The notes: generated by a model not told the origin, from the letters alone. Shown: positions 27,717-37,007, counted from the first letter of the stretch. The stretch: 64,000 nt of DNA from an uncultured Hyphomicrobiales bacterium (GCA_903930435.1 CAIYYN010000065.1:248001-312000); one strand, 5' to 3'. Program-made: numbers and translations.

Positions 27717-28658
27717 TCAGGCGCGCGCCAAATCCTTTTTGATATCATCCACGATGCGCCGCGCCTCGGAGCCATGAATGCGCTGGATATCATCCTGATA
27801 TTTCAAGAGAACACCGAGCGTATCGGACACGACCGTGGGATCGAGTGCCATCTGGTCGAGTTCAGTCAAAGCAGTAGCCCAATCAAGCGTCTCGGCAACG
27901 CCCGGCGCCTTGAAGAGTTCCATGCGGCGCAATGCCTGCACAAAGGCAACTACTTCCGCCGAGAGCCGCGCAGCAACGCCCGGCAGCCGCGTGCGCACTA
28001 TCTGCAACTCACGCGCTGCATCCGGGTAATCAACCCAGTGATAGAGACAGCGGCGCTTCAGAGCGTCGTGGATCTCTCGGGTACGGTTGGTCGTAATGAT
28101 TACGATCGGCGGCTCGACAGCCTTGATTGTCCCCAGTTCCGGGATGGTCACCTGCGCTTCGGCCAACACTTCCAGCAGGAACGCTTCGAATGCTTCATCG
28201 GCCCGGTCGAGTTCATCGACGAGGAACACCGGTGGTCCGTTCAACCCGGATTCCAGCGCTTGCAGCACCGGTCGCTTGATCAGGAAGCGTTCGGAAAAGA
28301 TATTGGCACCAAGCTCGGCTCGATCCACGGAACCGGCAGCCTCGGCCATACGGATCTCGACCATTTGCGCCGGATAATTCCATTCGTAGACGGCCGACGC
28401 CAGATCAAGCCCTTCATAACACTGCAACCGAACAAGCTTGCGGCCCAGGGTCTCTGCCAAAACCTTGGCAATTTCGGTCTTGCCCACACCTGCTTCGCCT
28501 TCCAGAAACAGCGGACGCTTCAACGCCAGAGACAGGTGCAACACCGTTGCGAGCGCACGGTCAGCCACATAGCCCGCACTCTCCAGGAGCGCTGCTGTCT
28601 CATCGATTGTGCCCGGCATCGAACGGCCAGCAGTCATGTTGGAAGTCATCGCTCGCAT
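27717..28658 (-). CDS. MoxR family AAA+ ATPase
   Basis: A 313-residue ATPase with Walker A GEAGVGKTE (about 54-62), Walker B VFLVDELDRA, sensor 1 in IITTNRTREI and an arginine-finger region RRCLYHW. MoxR proteins are chaperone-like motors that act with VWA partners on metalloenzyme assembly. The VWA gene follows 73 bases downstream, giving the usual MoxR-VWA pair, here closest to CoxD/CoxE. Start choice among Met 1, 4 and 8 is uncertain. The client enzyme is not encoded nearby. Confidence 0.88.
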   Translation of the reverse strand: MRAMTSNMTAGRSMPGTIDETAALLESAGYVADRALATVLHLSLALKRPLFLEGEAGVGKTEIAKVLAETLGRKLVRLQCYEGLDLASAVYEWNYPAQMVEIRMAEAAGSVDRAELGANIFSERFLIKRPVLQALESGLNGPPVFLVDELDRADEAFEAFLLEVLAEAQVTIPELGTIKAVEPPIVIITTNRTREIHDALKRRCLYHWVDYPDAARELQIVRTRLPGVAARLSAEVVAFVQALRRMELFKAPGVAETLDWATALTELDQMALDPTVVSDTLGVLLKYQDDIQRIHGSEARRIVDDIKKDLARA

Positions 28659-29306
28659 TTTCCCTGTTCAGCAATCGCGTCTGAGATAGGACCGGCTGTT
28701 ACGCCGACAAGTGTACTGTCTCGCCACTCCTTGCTATGTGGCCCGGCTGCACAATGCAAATCAATTGCCGTTTGCGGGGGAACATCCACAATCCCCAGTC
28801 ACAACACCCATTGACCCTATCGAAACGACGGCTGTACACCGGGCCCTGCTGCCGGACGTCTCGACGGTAGAGGCCCCAGACACACCCTCAATTCTCAATT
28901 GTCGGAATTTTACAAATACTTGCGACCATTTTATTCTTGCAATGCAGTGCCGACGCATGCATCTCCCCGGCGATCAGCCAAAATAAACGATCGATAGCGC
29001 AAAATCGGAAAATTCTTCCGATAAATATTGTTCATTGAGATTTTTTGTCTTTTATGCTGCACATATCCCGATGGGAATTGCCAAATAGAAACGTGTTGGT
29101 AATCATGGCGGCAATGGGGCAGCGGCCCCGAACGGGTCGGTATCCTATAACCGGCTAACAATTTAACAGGGAACGAACACCGGCGCTTATCGGGAAGACC
29201 CGAGATGAGCCTGGTGAAGGGTCGAATTGAGTGGCAGCGACACAGAGGCAACTAGCCTTGTGTGATTGCAGCATCTGGTAAAGGCGTCGGGAGCATCGGG
29301 GCAAGT
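28659..29306. other. Long regulatory gap before the liv operon
   Basis: About 650 bases between the divergent moxR and livH. I see no supported gene or RNA gene. It becomes AT-rich after about 28900 and holds a palindrome at 29005-29023, probably in the control region of the importer operon. Confidence 0.5.
29005..29023. promoter_or_regulatory. Palindromic candidate operator upstream of livH
   Basis: ATCGGAA and TTCCGAT form a perfect 7-base inverted repeat around a 5-base spacer, in AT-rich DNA about 285 bases before livH. The binding protein is unknown. Confidence 0.35.
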
Positions 29307-30245
29307 ATGGAAGTATTCCTCCAGCAGCTCATAAACGGTATCACTTTAGGATCAATCTACGGGCTCATCGCCATCGGATATACGATGGTGTTCGGTATCA
29401 TCGGCATGGTGAACTTCGCCCATGGCGACGTCTTCATGCTGTCAGCCTTTGTTGCCCTGATCACATTCCTGATCATTACGTCTGCCTTGGCTGCCTTGGG
29501 CATCGTGGCAAGCTCGGTCTGGATCATCATTGCACTGCTGCTTTGCCTGGTGGCGGCGATGGTCATTACCTCGCTGTGGAACTGGGCGATCGAACGCATC
29601 GCTTACCGCCCGTTGCGCGGATCGTTCCGCCTGGCTCCGCTGATTTCGGCCATCGGCATGTCGATATTCCTGTCGAACTTCGTGCAGGTCACCCAGGGTC
29701 CTCGCAACAAGGCAACGCCGCCAATGTTGACCGAGAATATCACCCTCATCAACAGCCCGGTCTACAACGTGAATCTGTCCTACAAGCAGATCGCGATCGT
29801 GCTGGTGACCGTCGTTCTGCTGGCCGCATTCTGGTATCTCGTGCAAAAGACGCCACTCGGTCGCGCCCAGCGGGCTTGCGAGCAAGACCGCAAGATGGCT
29901 GCACTCCTCGGCGTTGACGTTGACCGGACGATCTCCCTCACATTCGTCATGGGTGCCGCACTCGCCGCTGTCGCAGGGACCATGTACCTCCTCTATTACG
30001 GCGTTGTCAGCTTCTCCGACGGGTTTACCCCGGGCGTGAAGGCCTTCACGGCAGCGGTTCTGGGCGGTATCGGTTCACTTCCGGGTGCCGTTCTTGGCGG
30101 CTTGCTGATCGGCCTCATCGAGACATTCTGGTCGGCCTATTTCACCATCGATTACAAGGACGTGGCTGCTTTCTCGATCCTCGTCGTCGTCCTTATCTTC
30201 ATGCCACAGGGCATCCTCGGCAAACCCGAAGTCGAGAAGGTCTGA
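29307..30245 (+). CDS. livH: Branched-chain amino-acid ABC transporter permease LivH
   Basis: Membrane permease of the HAAT family, 312 residues, with about eight membrane helices and the family opening FLQQLINGITLGSIYGLIA, GYTMVFGIIGMVNFAHGD. ATG 29307 is chosen because the aligned family starts here; a GTG 15 codons earlier is in frame without support. It is the first gene of livH-livM-livG-livF, followed by a DUF6867 gene and the binding protein. Substrate could be leucine, isoleucine, valine or another amino acid or amide, since Hyphomicrobiales carry many such systems. Confidence 0.94.
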   Translation: MEVFLQQLINGITLGSIYGLIAIGYTMVFGIIGMVNFAHGDVFMLSAFVALITFLIITSALAALGIVASSVWIIIALLLCLVAAMVITSLWNWAIERIAYRPLRGSFRLAPLISAIGMSIFLSNFVQVTQGPRNKATPPMLTENITLINSPVYNVNLSYKQIAIVLVTVVLLAAFWYLVQKTPLGRAQRACEQDRKMAALLGVDVDRTISLTFVMGAALAAVAGTMYLLYYGVVSFSDGFTPGVKAFTAAVLGGIGSLPGAVLGGLLIGLIETFWSAYFTIDYKDVAAFSILVVVLIFMPQGILGKPEVEKV

Positions 30246-30247
30246 CA

Positions 30248-31942
30248 ATGACAGATGCAACCATTTCCCAACAAAAGGCAGGGTCACTGCGTCCGGCCTT
30301 CAGGGGTGCCCTGTTTGCGGGTGCCGTGTCGATTGGCGTGCTTGGCCCGTTCATTGGCCTGGAAACCGTCTCGAACATCGATAACCAGTTGGTGCTCGCC
30401 TTCCGGCCGTCGCTGCTGATTTTCATCTTGCTGATGATCACCAGCCTGCGATTTATCTTCCTGCTTCCAAAGCCTGTTCGCATCATCACATCGTTGATCG
30501 GCGGCGCTGTCCTGCTGGCGCTTGGCAGTGTGATGATCGCGAATGGCGGCTCGCTTGCGGGCATCTTCCAGTCGTTGGCGACACTCGGCGATATCATCGT
30601 GCGCGGCATCGCGACAACGGTCGGTTCGGCGAATTACGAGCCGACGATTGTCCAGCGGGTCGGCGGCGAACTGGTCTCGCTCGGCGCATTGCATCTGCTG
30701 ATCGGCGGCATCGTACTCCTGTCCACGATCATCGGCGTCATCAATACAGCCGCTCAGAATGCACCGGGAGCCGGGCCTGTCGGACGCGGTATTTCGGCGC
30801 TTGTCGGACCATTCCTGATAGCTGCAGTGCTGGTCTATCCGCTGGCCGCGCTCTATGCCTACGGCCCACAGGGGTCGATCAAATGGATCGACAACTACGG
30901 CATCCAGATCCTGATTTACGTGATGCTCGGCTGGGGCTTGAACATCGTCGTCGGATTGGCGGGTCTGCTGGATCTCGGATACGTTGCCTTCTACGCTGTG
31001 GGCGCCTATTCCTACGCGCTGCTGGCGAAGAATTTCGGACTGTCGTTCTGGGTCTTGCTGCCGTTAGCCGGTATCCTGTCGTCGTTCTGGGGCATTCTGT
31101 TGGGCTTCCCGGTCCTGCGCCTGCGCGGCGATTACCTCGCCATCGTGACGCTGGCCTTCGGTGAAATCATCCGCCTGATCCTCATCAACTGGGTGGATTT
31201 TTCCAACGGTTACGCGGGTATCTCAGGCATTCCGCGCCCGACGCTGTTCGGCATCCCCTTCACGGCGGGGGATAACGGGTTCGTGGCCCAGTTCAACATG
31301 TTTATCCCCTGGGTTGGCGGTCTCATTCATGCAGCGCCCGATAGCTGGTGGATGACGTTCCAACTGGACTTCTCGCCGATCTATCGCACGGTGTTCCTGT
31401 TCTATGTGATCTTCGCCCTTGCGTTGCTGACGGCCTTCGTCACGTTGCGGATGCGTCGCCTGCCCGTCGGTCGGGCTTGGGAAGCCTTGCGCGAAGACGA
31501 AATCGCCTGCCGTTCGCTTGGCATCAATACCACGACGACCAAGCTGACGGCCTTTGCGCTCGGTGCCATGTTCGGTGGATTTGCCGGATCCTTCTTCGCC
31601 GCCCGGCAAGGCTTCATTTCGCCGGAAAGCTTTACCTTCATTGAGTCCGCTCAGATCCTCGCCATCGTTGTGCTTGGCGGCATGGGCAGTCTCTATGGGG
31701 TCGTGGTGTCGTCCATCGCACTTGTCGGTGGTTTCGAGATCATGCGCGAACTCGACTTCCTGAAGCAGATCTTCGGGGAAAACTTTGATCCATCCCAGTA
31801 CCGTTCGCTGTTGTTCGGTCTTGCCATGGTCCTGATCATGCTCTGGAAACCGCGCGGCCTCATTTCGACCCGCACGCCAACCGCCTTCCTGAAAAAACTA
31901 AAATCCGTGTCCGGTAGCCTCGTGAAGGAGGGCCACGGATGA
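30248..31942 (+). CDS. livM: Branched-chain amino-acid ABC transporter permease LivM, extended form
   Basis: Second permease, 564 residues. The C-terminal 330 residues match LivM (YVMLGWGLNIVVGLAGLLDL, LRLRGDYLAIVTLAFGEIIR). The first 200 or so form an extra hydrophobic region with several predicted helices, longer than in E. coli LivM. An insert before FQLDFSPIYRT has a DxxSxY-poor, glycine-rich loop. The gene begins 2 bases after livH and overlaps livG by 4 bases (ATGA), so the four genes are translationally coupled. Confidence 0.93.
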   Translation: MTDATISQQKAGSLRPAFRGALFAGAVSIGVLGPFIGLETVSNIDNQLVLAFRPSLLIFILLMITSLRFIFLLPKPVRIITSLIGGAVLLALGSVMIANGGSLAGIFQSLATLGDIIVRGIATTVGSANYEPTIVQRVGGELVSLGALHLLIGGIVLLSTIIGVINTAAQNAPGAGPVGRGISALVGPFLIAAVLVYPLAALYAYGPQGSIKWIDNYGIQILIYVMLGWGLNIVVGLAGLLDLGYVAFYAVGAYSYALLAKNFGLSFWVLLPLAGILSSFWGILLGFPVLRLRGDYLAIVTLAFGEIIRLILINWVDFSNGYAGISGIPRPTLFGIPFTAGDNGFVAQFNMFIPWVGGLIHAAPDSWWMTFQLDFSPIYRTVFLFYVIFALALLTAFVTLRMRRLPVGRAWEALREDEIACRSLGINTTTTKLTAFALGAMFGGFAGSFFAARQGFISPESFTFIESAQILAIVVLGGMGSLYGVVVSSIALVGGFEIMRELDFLKQIFGENFDPSQYRSLLFGLAMVLIMLWKPRGLISTRTPTAFLKKLKSVSGSLVKEGHG

Positions 31943-32859
31943 GCGAGTCCATGACACCCCGTTGGGAATCCGATCCGATCCTGAAGGTAGAGCATCTCAC
32001 GATGCGATTTGGCGGCCTAGTTGCCGTGAACGACCTCTCCTTCTCCGCCGGTCGCGGCGATATCACCGCGCTGATCGGCCCGAACGGTGCTGGCAAGACA
32101 ACCGTCTTCAATTGCATCACCGGGTTTTACAAGCCGACCGAAGGCCGCATGGCGCTGATCCATCCGCGTCTCGACATTGATGCCGAAATCGAAGCGGCGA
32201 CCGAAAGCGGCGCACCCTATATCGAGCGTCCGAGCGTCTTCCTGCTTGAACGCCTGCCCGATTTCCGGGTGTCGGCAGAAGCCAAGGTCGCGCGCACGTT
32301 CCAGAACATCCGCCTGTTTCAGGGCATGACCGTTCTGGAAAACCTGCTCGTTGCCCAGCACAACGCCCTGATGAAGGCTTCAGGCTATTCGGTGCGCGGC
32401 ATTCTGGGATTCAAGAGCTACGGGCGGGCCGAAGTCGGTGCCATGGAGCAGGCCAAATATTGGCTTGACAAGACCGGCCTGACCGACCGGGCGGACGATC
32501 CGGCTGGCGATTTGCCCTATGGCGCGCAGCGTCGTCTCGAAATCGCCCGCGCCATGTGCACAAAGCCGGTGTTGCTTTGCCTTGATGAGCCCGCCGCAGG
32601 TCTCAATCCGCGCGAAAGCCTGGAACTGAACACGCTGCTGAACGGCATCCGCGAGGTGGAAAAAACATCGATCCTGCTAATCGAACACGATATGTCGGTG
32701 GTCATGGAGATTTCCGACCACGTCGTTGTGCTTGATTACGGCACCAAGATTTCCGATGGCGCGCCGTCGTTTGTGAAGAATGATCCGCACGTGATCGCTG
32801 CCTATCTGGGTGTCGAAGACGAAGAAGTGGATAGTGCAGAAGCGGAGGTGGGCCTATGA
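31939..32859 (+). CDS. livG: Branched-chain amino-acid ABC transporter ATPase LivG
   Basis: ATP-binding subunit of 306 residues, longer than the 255 of E. coli LivG. Walker A is GPNGAGKTT, the signature is LPYGAQRRLEIARAM and Walker B is LLCLDEPAAGL. An extra segment of about 25 residues lies between the FYKPT strand and the Q-loop RTFQN; it is acidic and may contact the extended LivM. The final 15 residues are acidic too. Overlaps of 4 bases on both sides couple it to livM and livF. Confidence 0.95.
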   Translation: MSESMTPRWESDPILKVEHLTMRFGGLVAVNDLSFSAGRGDITALIGPNGAGKTTVFNCITGFYKPTEGRMALIHPRLDIDAEIEAATESGAPYIERPSVFLLERLPDFRVSAEAKVARTFQNIRLFQGMTVLENLLVAQHNALMKASGYSVRGILGFKSYGRAEVGAMEQAKYWLDKTGLTDRADDPAGDLPYGAQRRLEIARAMCTKPVLLCLDEPAAGLNPRESLELNTLLNGIREVEKTSILLIEHDMSVVMEISDHVVVLDYGTKISDGAPSFVKNDPHVIAAYLGVEDEEVDSAEAEVGL

Positions 32860-33626
32860 GCGACCAGACTCAGATGCCAGTCACCCCGCTCGCTGGAAAT
32901 ACGGCTGCTCCAATGCTGACGATTCGCGGCGTTAAATCCTATTACGGCAATATCATCGCCCTCAAAGGCGTCGATCTCGATGTCAACGAGGGGGAGATCG
33001 TCACGCTGATCGGGGCGAACGGCGCAGGCAAATCAACGTTGATGATGACGATTTTCGGGACGCCCAGGGCGCGTGAAGGATCGATTCATTACGGCGATAT
33101 CGACATCACGCAGAAACCGGCGCATGAAATCGCCCGATTGCGATTGGCCCAATCGCCGGAAGGTCGTCGTATATTCCCGCGCATGTCGGTGCTGGAAAAC
33201 CTGCAGATGGGCGCGTCCATCGACAATTTCGCCCATTTCGACGAAGATCTGGAGAAAGTCTTCAAGCTGTTCCCGCGTCTGAAGGAGCGAGCCACCCAGC
33301 GCGGCGGCACCCTGTCCGGCGGCGAGCAGCAGATGCTGGCGATTGCGCGCGCTCTCATGTCACGGCCTAGACTGTTGCTGCTCGATGAGCCGTCGTTGGG
33401 CCTTGCACCGCTGATCGTCAAGCAGATCTTCGACGCGATCCGCGAACTCAATCGAACTGAAGGGCTGACGGTGTTCCTCGTCGAGCAAAACGCGTTCCAT
33501 GCGCTTAAATTGGCCCATCGCGGCTATGTGATGGTCAACGGCCTGATCACGATGAGTGGCACCGGACAGGAATTGCTGGCACGGCCTGAAGTGCGCGCAG
33601 CCTACCTTGAAGGCGGACACCATTGA
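32856..33626 (+). CDS. livF: Branched-chain amino-acid ABC transporter ATPase LivF
   Basis: The second ATPase, 256 residues, with Walker A GANGAGKST, Q loop in LAQSPEGRRIFPRMSVLENL, signature LSGGEQQMLAIARAL and Walker B LLLLDEPSLGLAP. It pairs with LivG as a heterodimer on the cytoplasmic face. The N-terminal extension of about 20 residues before the ABC core is low in homology. It ends 88 bases before the DUF6867 gene. Confidence 0.95.
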   Translation: MSDQTQMPVTPLAGNTAAPMLTIRGVKSYYGNIIALKGVDLDVNEGEIVTLIGANGAGKSTLMMTIFGTPRAREGSIHYGDIDITQKPAHEIARLRLAQSPEGRRIFPRMSVLENLQMGASIDNFAHFDEDLEKVFKLFPRLKERATQRGGTLSGGEQQMLAIARALMSRPRLLLLDEPSLGLAPLIVKQIFDAIRELNRTEGLTVFLVEQNAFHALKLAHRGYVMVNGLITMSGTGQELLARPEVRAAYLEGGHH

Positions 33627-33714
33627 GCATCATTGACCGTCCAACGCTTGGGCAGGATGGTACCTTGACCGGTACGCCGATGATTACCGCGACCTATGGA
33701 GGCGCAGATACGCC

Positions 33715-34134
33715 ATGAATGCACTCTTGCAATTTGGCTCCCAGGCCAAGGCCTGGCTTGAATTGATCGCCGGTGGTTTTGCCGGATCGATCTTTGAAGG
33801 TGCCGATGGATCATTCGTCTGGGAATTCATCTTCGTGACGTTGATCCTTGGCGGCATGGCGGCACGAGCGACCGGCAAAGCCAATGCATCGACGTGGCGG
33901 CCTTATACGCGCACGGCCTTCTTTATTTTTCTGTTGGGCTTCGCGGTACGCTTCCTGCATTTTGCCCTGTTCCAGCGCACGCTCTTGCAACCGCAGTATT
34001 TCATCGTCGACGAAATCATCCTGCAGGGGATCGCGTTCTGGGCATATCGCGCTGCGCGTGCATCGATGATGACACGCCAATACCGCTGGATGTTTGAACG
34101 CGTTGGATCAACGGGCTGGGTGCGGCGCGCTTAA
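33715..34134 (+). CDS. DUF6867-type membrane protein linked to the liv operon
   Basis: A 139-residue inner-membrane protein with three or four hydrophobic segments (about 14-30, 37-52, 63-85 and 92-110) and a short basic C-terminal tail ending in RRA. It matches my memory of small proteins (DUF6867) placed beside branched-chain amino-acid transporter genes in Hyphomicrobiales. The function is unknown; an accessory role in the importer is inferred from its place between livF and the binding protein. GGAGG lies about 11 bases before the ATG. Confidence 0.7.
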   Translation: MNALLQFGSQAKAWLELIAGGFAGSIFEGADGSFVWEFIFVTLILGGMAARATGKANASTWRPYTRTAFFIFLLGFAVRFLHFALFQRTLLQPQYFIVDEIILQGIAFWAYRAARASMMTRQYRWMFERVGSTGWVRRA

Positions 34135-34613
34135 ACATAAACGGATTTCCATGCTCATTTTCCGGCAATTTCGCGTGAAGCCGCGTGACAACCGTTGAAT
34201 TCTGGGCATGATTGGCGCCAATCGGTGAAGACCGGTAGCGCCGGTTAGAAATCGGACCAAGCTTGAGACCGTGGGACACTGCGGGAGGGCTGGCGAGGTC
34301 CCGATACCGAAACGCGTGAGGTTCTCGGACCGCGCGTGGGAAGACTCCGACCGGACGGTTCAGCGCTTCGGCAAGCTGCACTCGGACGGTGGAAGACGGA
34401 CTGATCAGGCTTGCCTGACGCTTTGGACCCGCCACGTGCGAGGGATTGCGGAGGCGGTCGGACCAGGGGACGTATTGGTCTTGAAGTTGACCTCCGAACA
34501 GAGAGGCACCAACGGAAAAGACCTTGATGGACTGCTGGCGAATTCATCGGTGGCAGCCGTCAAATGACACATGAGCAAACGCTCGAGTAGTTGCATGGAG
34601 AGGAGCTAAGTCT
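34135..34613. other. Gap before the liv binding-protein gene
   Basis: About 480 bases with overlapping open frames on both strands but no recognisable protein. It holds two adjacent palindromes near 34210-34245 and presumably a separate promoter for the binding-protein gene, allowing it to be made in excess over the membrane subunits. Confidence 0.5.
34210..34245. promoter_or_regulatory. Twin palindromes upstream of livK
   Basis: A perfect 14-base palindrome GATTGGCGCCAATC (34210-34223) is followed by ACCGG-TAGCG-CCGGT (34231-34245). No T run follows, so a terminator on the plus strand is unlikely. A regulator site is possible. Confidence 0.3.
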
Positions 34614-35735
34614 ATGAAGAAAATGCTTTTGACCAGCACAGTGCTGGCAGTATCCATGGCTTTCGCTGGTATGGCCAGCGCTGCCGACATCAAGGTCGGC
34701 GTTGCCGGTCCGATCACGGGCCCCAACGCTGCTTTCGGCGCACAGCTGAAGAACGGCACCGAACAGGCTATTGCTGACATCAATGCCAAGGGCGGCATTC
34801 TCGGCAACAAGCTGGTCCTCGAAGTCGGCGACGACGTCTCGGATCCGAAGCAGGGCGTGTCGGTTGCCAACAAGTTCGTTGGTGACGGCGTCAAGTGGGT
34901 TGTCGGTCACTTCAACTCGGGCGTCACGATTCCGGCTTCGGAAGTCTACGCCGAGAACAACATCCTGACGATCACGCCATCGGCCACAAACCCGAAGGTC
35001 ACCGAGCGCGGCCTGCCGAACATGTTCCGTACCTGCGGTCGTGACGACCAGCAGGCAAAGGCATGGTCGGATTGGGTTCTGACCGGTCCAGGCAAAGGCA
35101 AGAAGGTTGCCGTTGTCCATGACAAGACCACCTATGGTCAGGGTCTGGCCGATATCGCCAAGGCGAACATCGAAGCAGGCGGCGTCAAGCCAGTTCTCTA
35201 CGAAGGCATCAACATCGGCGACAAGGACTTCTCGGCTCTCGTCTCCAAGATCAAGGCTTCCGGCGCTGACGTCCTCATGTGGGGCGGTCTGCACACGGAA
35301 GGTGGTCTGATCCTGCGTCAGCTGCGCGATCAGGGCTCCAAGATCCAGATGCTCTCGGGTGACGGCATCACCGACAATGAGTTCTCCACCATCGGCGGCC
35401 CCGGCGTTGTTGGTACGCTCATGACGTTCGGTCCCGATCCGCGCAACAACCCGGCCGCCAAGGACGCGGTTGCCGCGTTCAAGGCCAAGAACTTCGATCC
35501 TGAAGCATATACCCTGTACAGCTACGCTGCCGTGCAGATCATTGCCCAGGCTGCTGAAGCCGCCAAGTCGGTTGACAACAAGAAGATCGAAGACGTCATG
35601 CATTCCGGCATGACCTTCCACACTGTCATCGGCGATATCGCTTATGACAAGAAGGGCGACCGCACCTCGATCGACTACGTCTGGTACACCTGGAAGCCAG
35701 GTGCGGACGGCAAGATCAGCTACTTCCAGGATTGA
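34614..35735 (+). CDS. livK: Branched-chain amino-acid ABC transporter substrate-binding protein
   Basis: Periplasmic receptor of the importer, 373 residues with a signal peptide ending AGMASA before ADIKVGV. The mature part has the two-lobe type I binding fold, with GPNAAFGAQLKNG near the start of the ligand cleft and VGHFNSGVTIPAS, the segment that holds the amino-acid alpha groups in LIV-binding proteins. GAGAGGAG lies upstream of the ATG. Codon use is strongly biased, in line with high expression. A strong terminator follows. Confidence 0.94.
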   Translation: MKKMLLTSTVLAVSMAFAGMASAADIKVGVAGPITGPNAAFGAQLKNGTEQAIADINAKGGILGNKLVLEVGDDVSDPKQGVSVANKFVGDGVKWVVGHFNSGVTIPASEVYAENNILTITPSATNPKVTERGLPNMFRTCGRDDQQAKAWSDWVLTGPGKGKKVAVVHDKTTYGQGLADIAKANIEAGGVKPVLYEGINIGDKDFSALVSKIKASGADVLMWGGLHTEGGLILRQLRDQGSKIQMLSGDGITDNEFSTIGGPGVVGTLMTFGPDPRNNPAAKDAVAAFKAKNFDPEAYTLYSYAAVQIIAQAAEAAKSVDNKKIEDVMHSGMTFHTVIGDIAYDKKGDRTSIDYVWYTWKPGADGKISYFQD

Positions 35736-35770
35736 TCTGAGCCAATCGGGTCATTCATGACCTGACCAGA

Positions 35771-35806
35771 GCCGCCGCCGGGGAAACCTCGCGGCGGCTT
35801 TTGTTT
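35771..35806 (+). terminator. Rho-independent terminator after livK
   Basis: Perfect 8-base stem GCCGCCGC (35771-35778) with GCGGCGGC (35791-35798), 12-base loop, then TTTTGTTTT. It ends the binding-protein transcript. Confidence 0.9.
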
Positions 35807-35861
35807 TGCCGTATAGTTTTGTCCGGTCCTGATCGCTTCCGTCTTGAAGGCATATCTCCCA

Positions 35862-36905
35862 ATGAACCGGCCCGGTCCCACAAATTCGATCCTCGACATT
35901 CCCGGTCTCAGTGTCGGCCACGCGCAGGATGCCAGATTGAAGTCCGGTGTGACGGTCGTCATTCCGGACCGCGCCGCGGTTGCCAGTGTCCACGTCATGG
36001 GCGGAGCGCCTGGAACGCGGGATACCGAGCTGTTATCGCCGGATGAGACCGTGGAGCGCGTCGACGCACTGGTCCTGTCGGGCGGATCGGCGTTCGGGCT
36101 TGATGCGCCCGGAGGCGTACAGGCCTGGTTGCGGGAACTCGGTCGCGGATTTGCTGTTGGTTCCGCACTTGTGCCCATCGTGCCGAGCGCGATCATGTTT
36201 GATCTGCTGAATGGCGGTAATAAGGACTGGGGACGCTTTTCGCCGTACCGAGAACTTGGCTATGCCGCCGCCGCGAACGCCTCGCGCGATCCCTTTCACC
36301 CGGGAACCATCGGGGCAGGTTTTGGCGCAACGACCGCAACGCTGAAAGGCGGCCTCGGGTCGGCCTCGCTGCAGCTTCCTTCTGGCGTGGTGGTCGCAGC
36401 CCTCGTTGCGGTCAATGCCGTGGGCACGGTGATCATCGGCGACACGCCCCATTTTTGGGCCGCTCCCTTCGAACTGGACGGAGAATTCGGTGCTCTCGGA
36501 TTGCCACACCCGATGCCGAGCAGCGCGACAGACCTTCGGCTCAAGGGCCAGATGCGGGTGACCGACCCTGCCGCTATGCCGCCGTCGCGGGCGAATACCA
36601 CGATCGCTATTGTCGCGACCAACGCAGATCTGACCAAGGCGCAGGCAAAACGCCTCAGCGTGATGGCGCATGATGGCATTGCGCGCGCTGTCTACCCAGC
36701 CCATACGCCATTCGATGGTGACCTTGTATTTTCATTGGCAACCGGCGAACAGCCCCTTGCCAGCGCCATGCAATTCGCCGAACTCGGCGCTACTGCGGCA
36801 AATGTTCTGGCCAGAGCCATCGCGCGCGGCGTCCATGCCGCAGCACCATCGCCGGATGATCTCGTTCCGGTCTGGGCAGATATTGCAAAATTGCGTCAGA
36901 CCTGA
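35862..36905 (+). CDS. P1 family (DmpA/NylC-type) self-processing peptidase
   Basis: The 347-residue protein fits the S58/P1 family of Ntn-like aminopeptidases and amide hydrolases. Shared blocks are GLSVGHAQDA near the start, LSGGSAFGLDA at 72-82 and GTIGAGFGATT at 148-158. ANTTIAIVATN (244-254) would place the self-cleavage between Asn245 and Thr246, with Thr246 as nucleophile, as in NylC, rather than the Ser of DmpA. ATG 35862 is preferred to an in-frame TTG six codons upstream. Substrates might be beta-amino or D-amino peptides or cyclic amides. It may work with the neighbouring amino-acid importer and DadA-like enzyme. Confidence 0.86.
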   Translation: MNRPGPTNSILDIPGLSVGHAQDARLKSGVTVVIPDRAAVASVHVMGGAPGTRDTELLSPDETVERVDALVLSGGSAFGLDAPGGVQAWLRELGRGFAVGSALVPIVPSAIMFDLLNGGNKDWGRFSPYRELGYAAAANASRDPFHPGTIGAGFGATTATLKGGLGSASLQLPSGVVVAALVAVNAVGTVIIGDTPHFWAAPFELDGEFGALGLPHPMPSSATDLRLKGQMRVTDPAAMPPSRANTTIAIVATNADLTKAQAKRLSVMAHDGIARAVYPAHTPFDGDLVFSLATGEQPLASAMQFAELGATAANVLARAIARGVHAAAPSPDDLVPVWADIAKLRQT

Positions 36906-37007
36906 CCGCATCCTGTGCAGGTGAGGTCTTCCGGGTTTGCAGGGGTATTCAGATAGCGCTTCTCCAGAATTCCGATAGATTTGAATTATTGATCCTGGAA
37001 AAGTGGT

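Noticed and set aside
27597-28814. Open frame of 405 codons opposite the MoxR gene
   Set aside because: It is an antisense shadow of the MoxR gene and nearby DNA; no recognisable motifs.
28659-29306. Sigma-54 promoter for the liv operon
   Set aside because: No TGGCAC-N5-TTGC match was found on inspection.
34271-34567. Possible small genes on both strands in the gap before livK
   Set aside because: Overlapping frames on both strands, no ribosome site and no family; more likely regulatory DNA.
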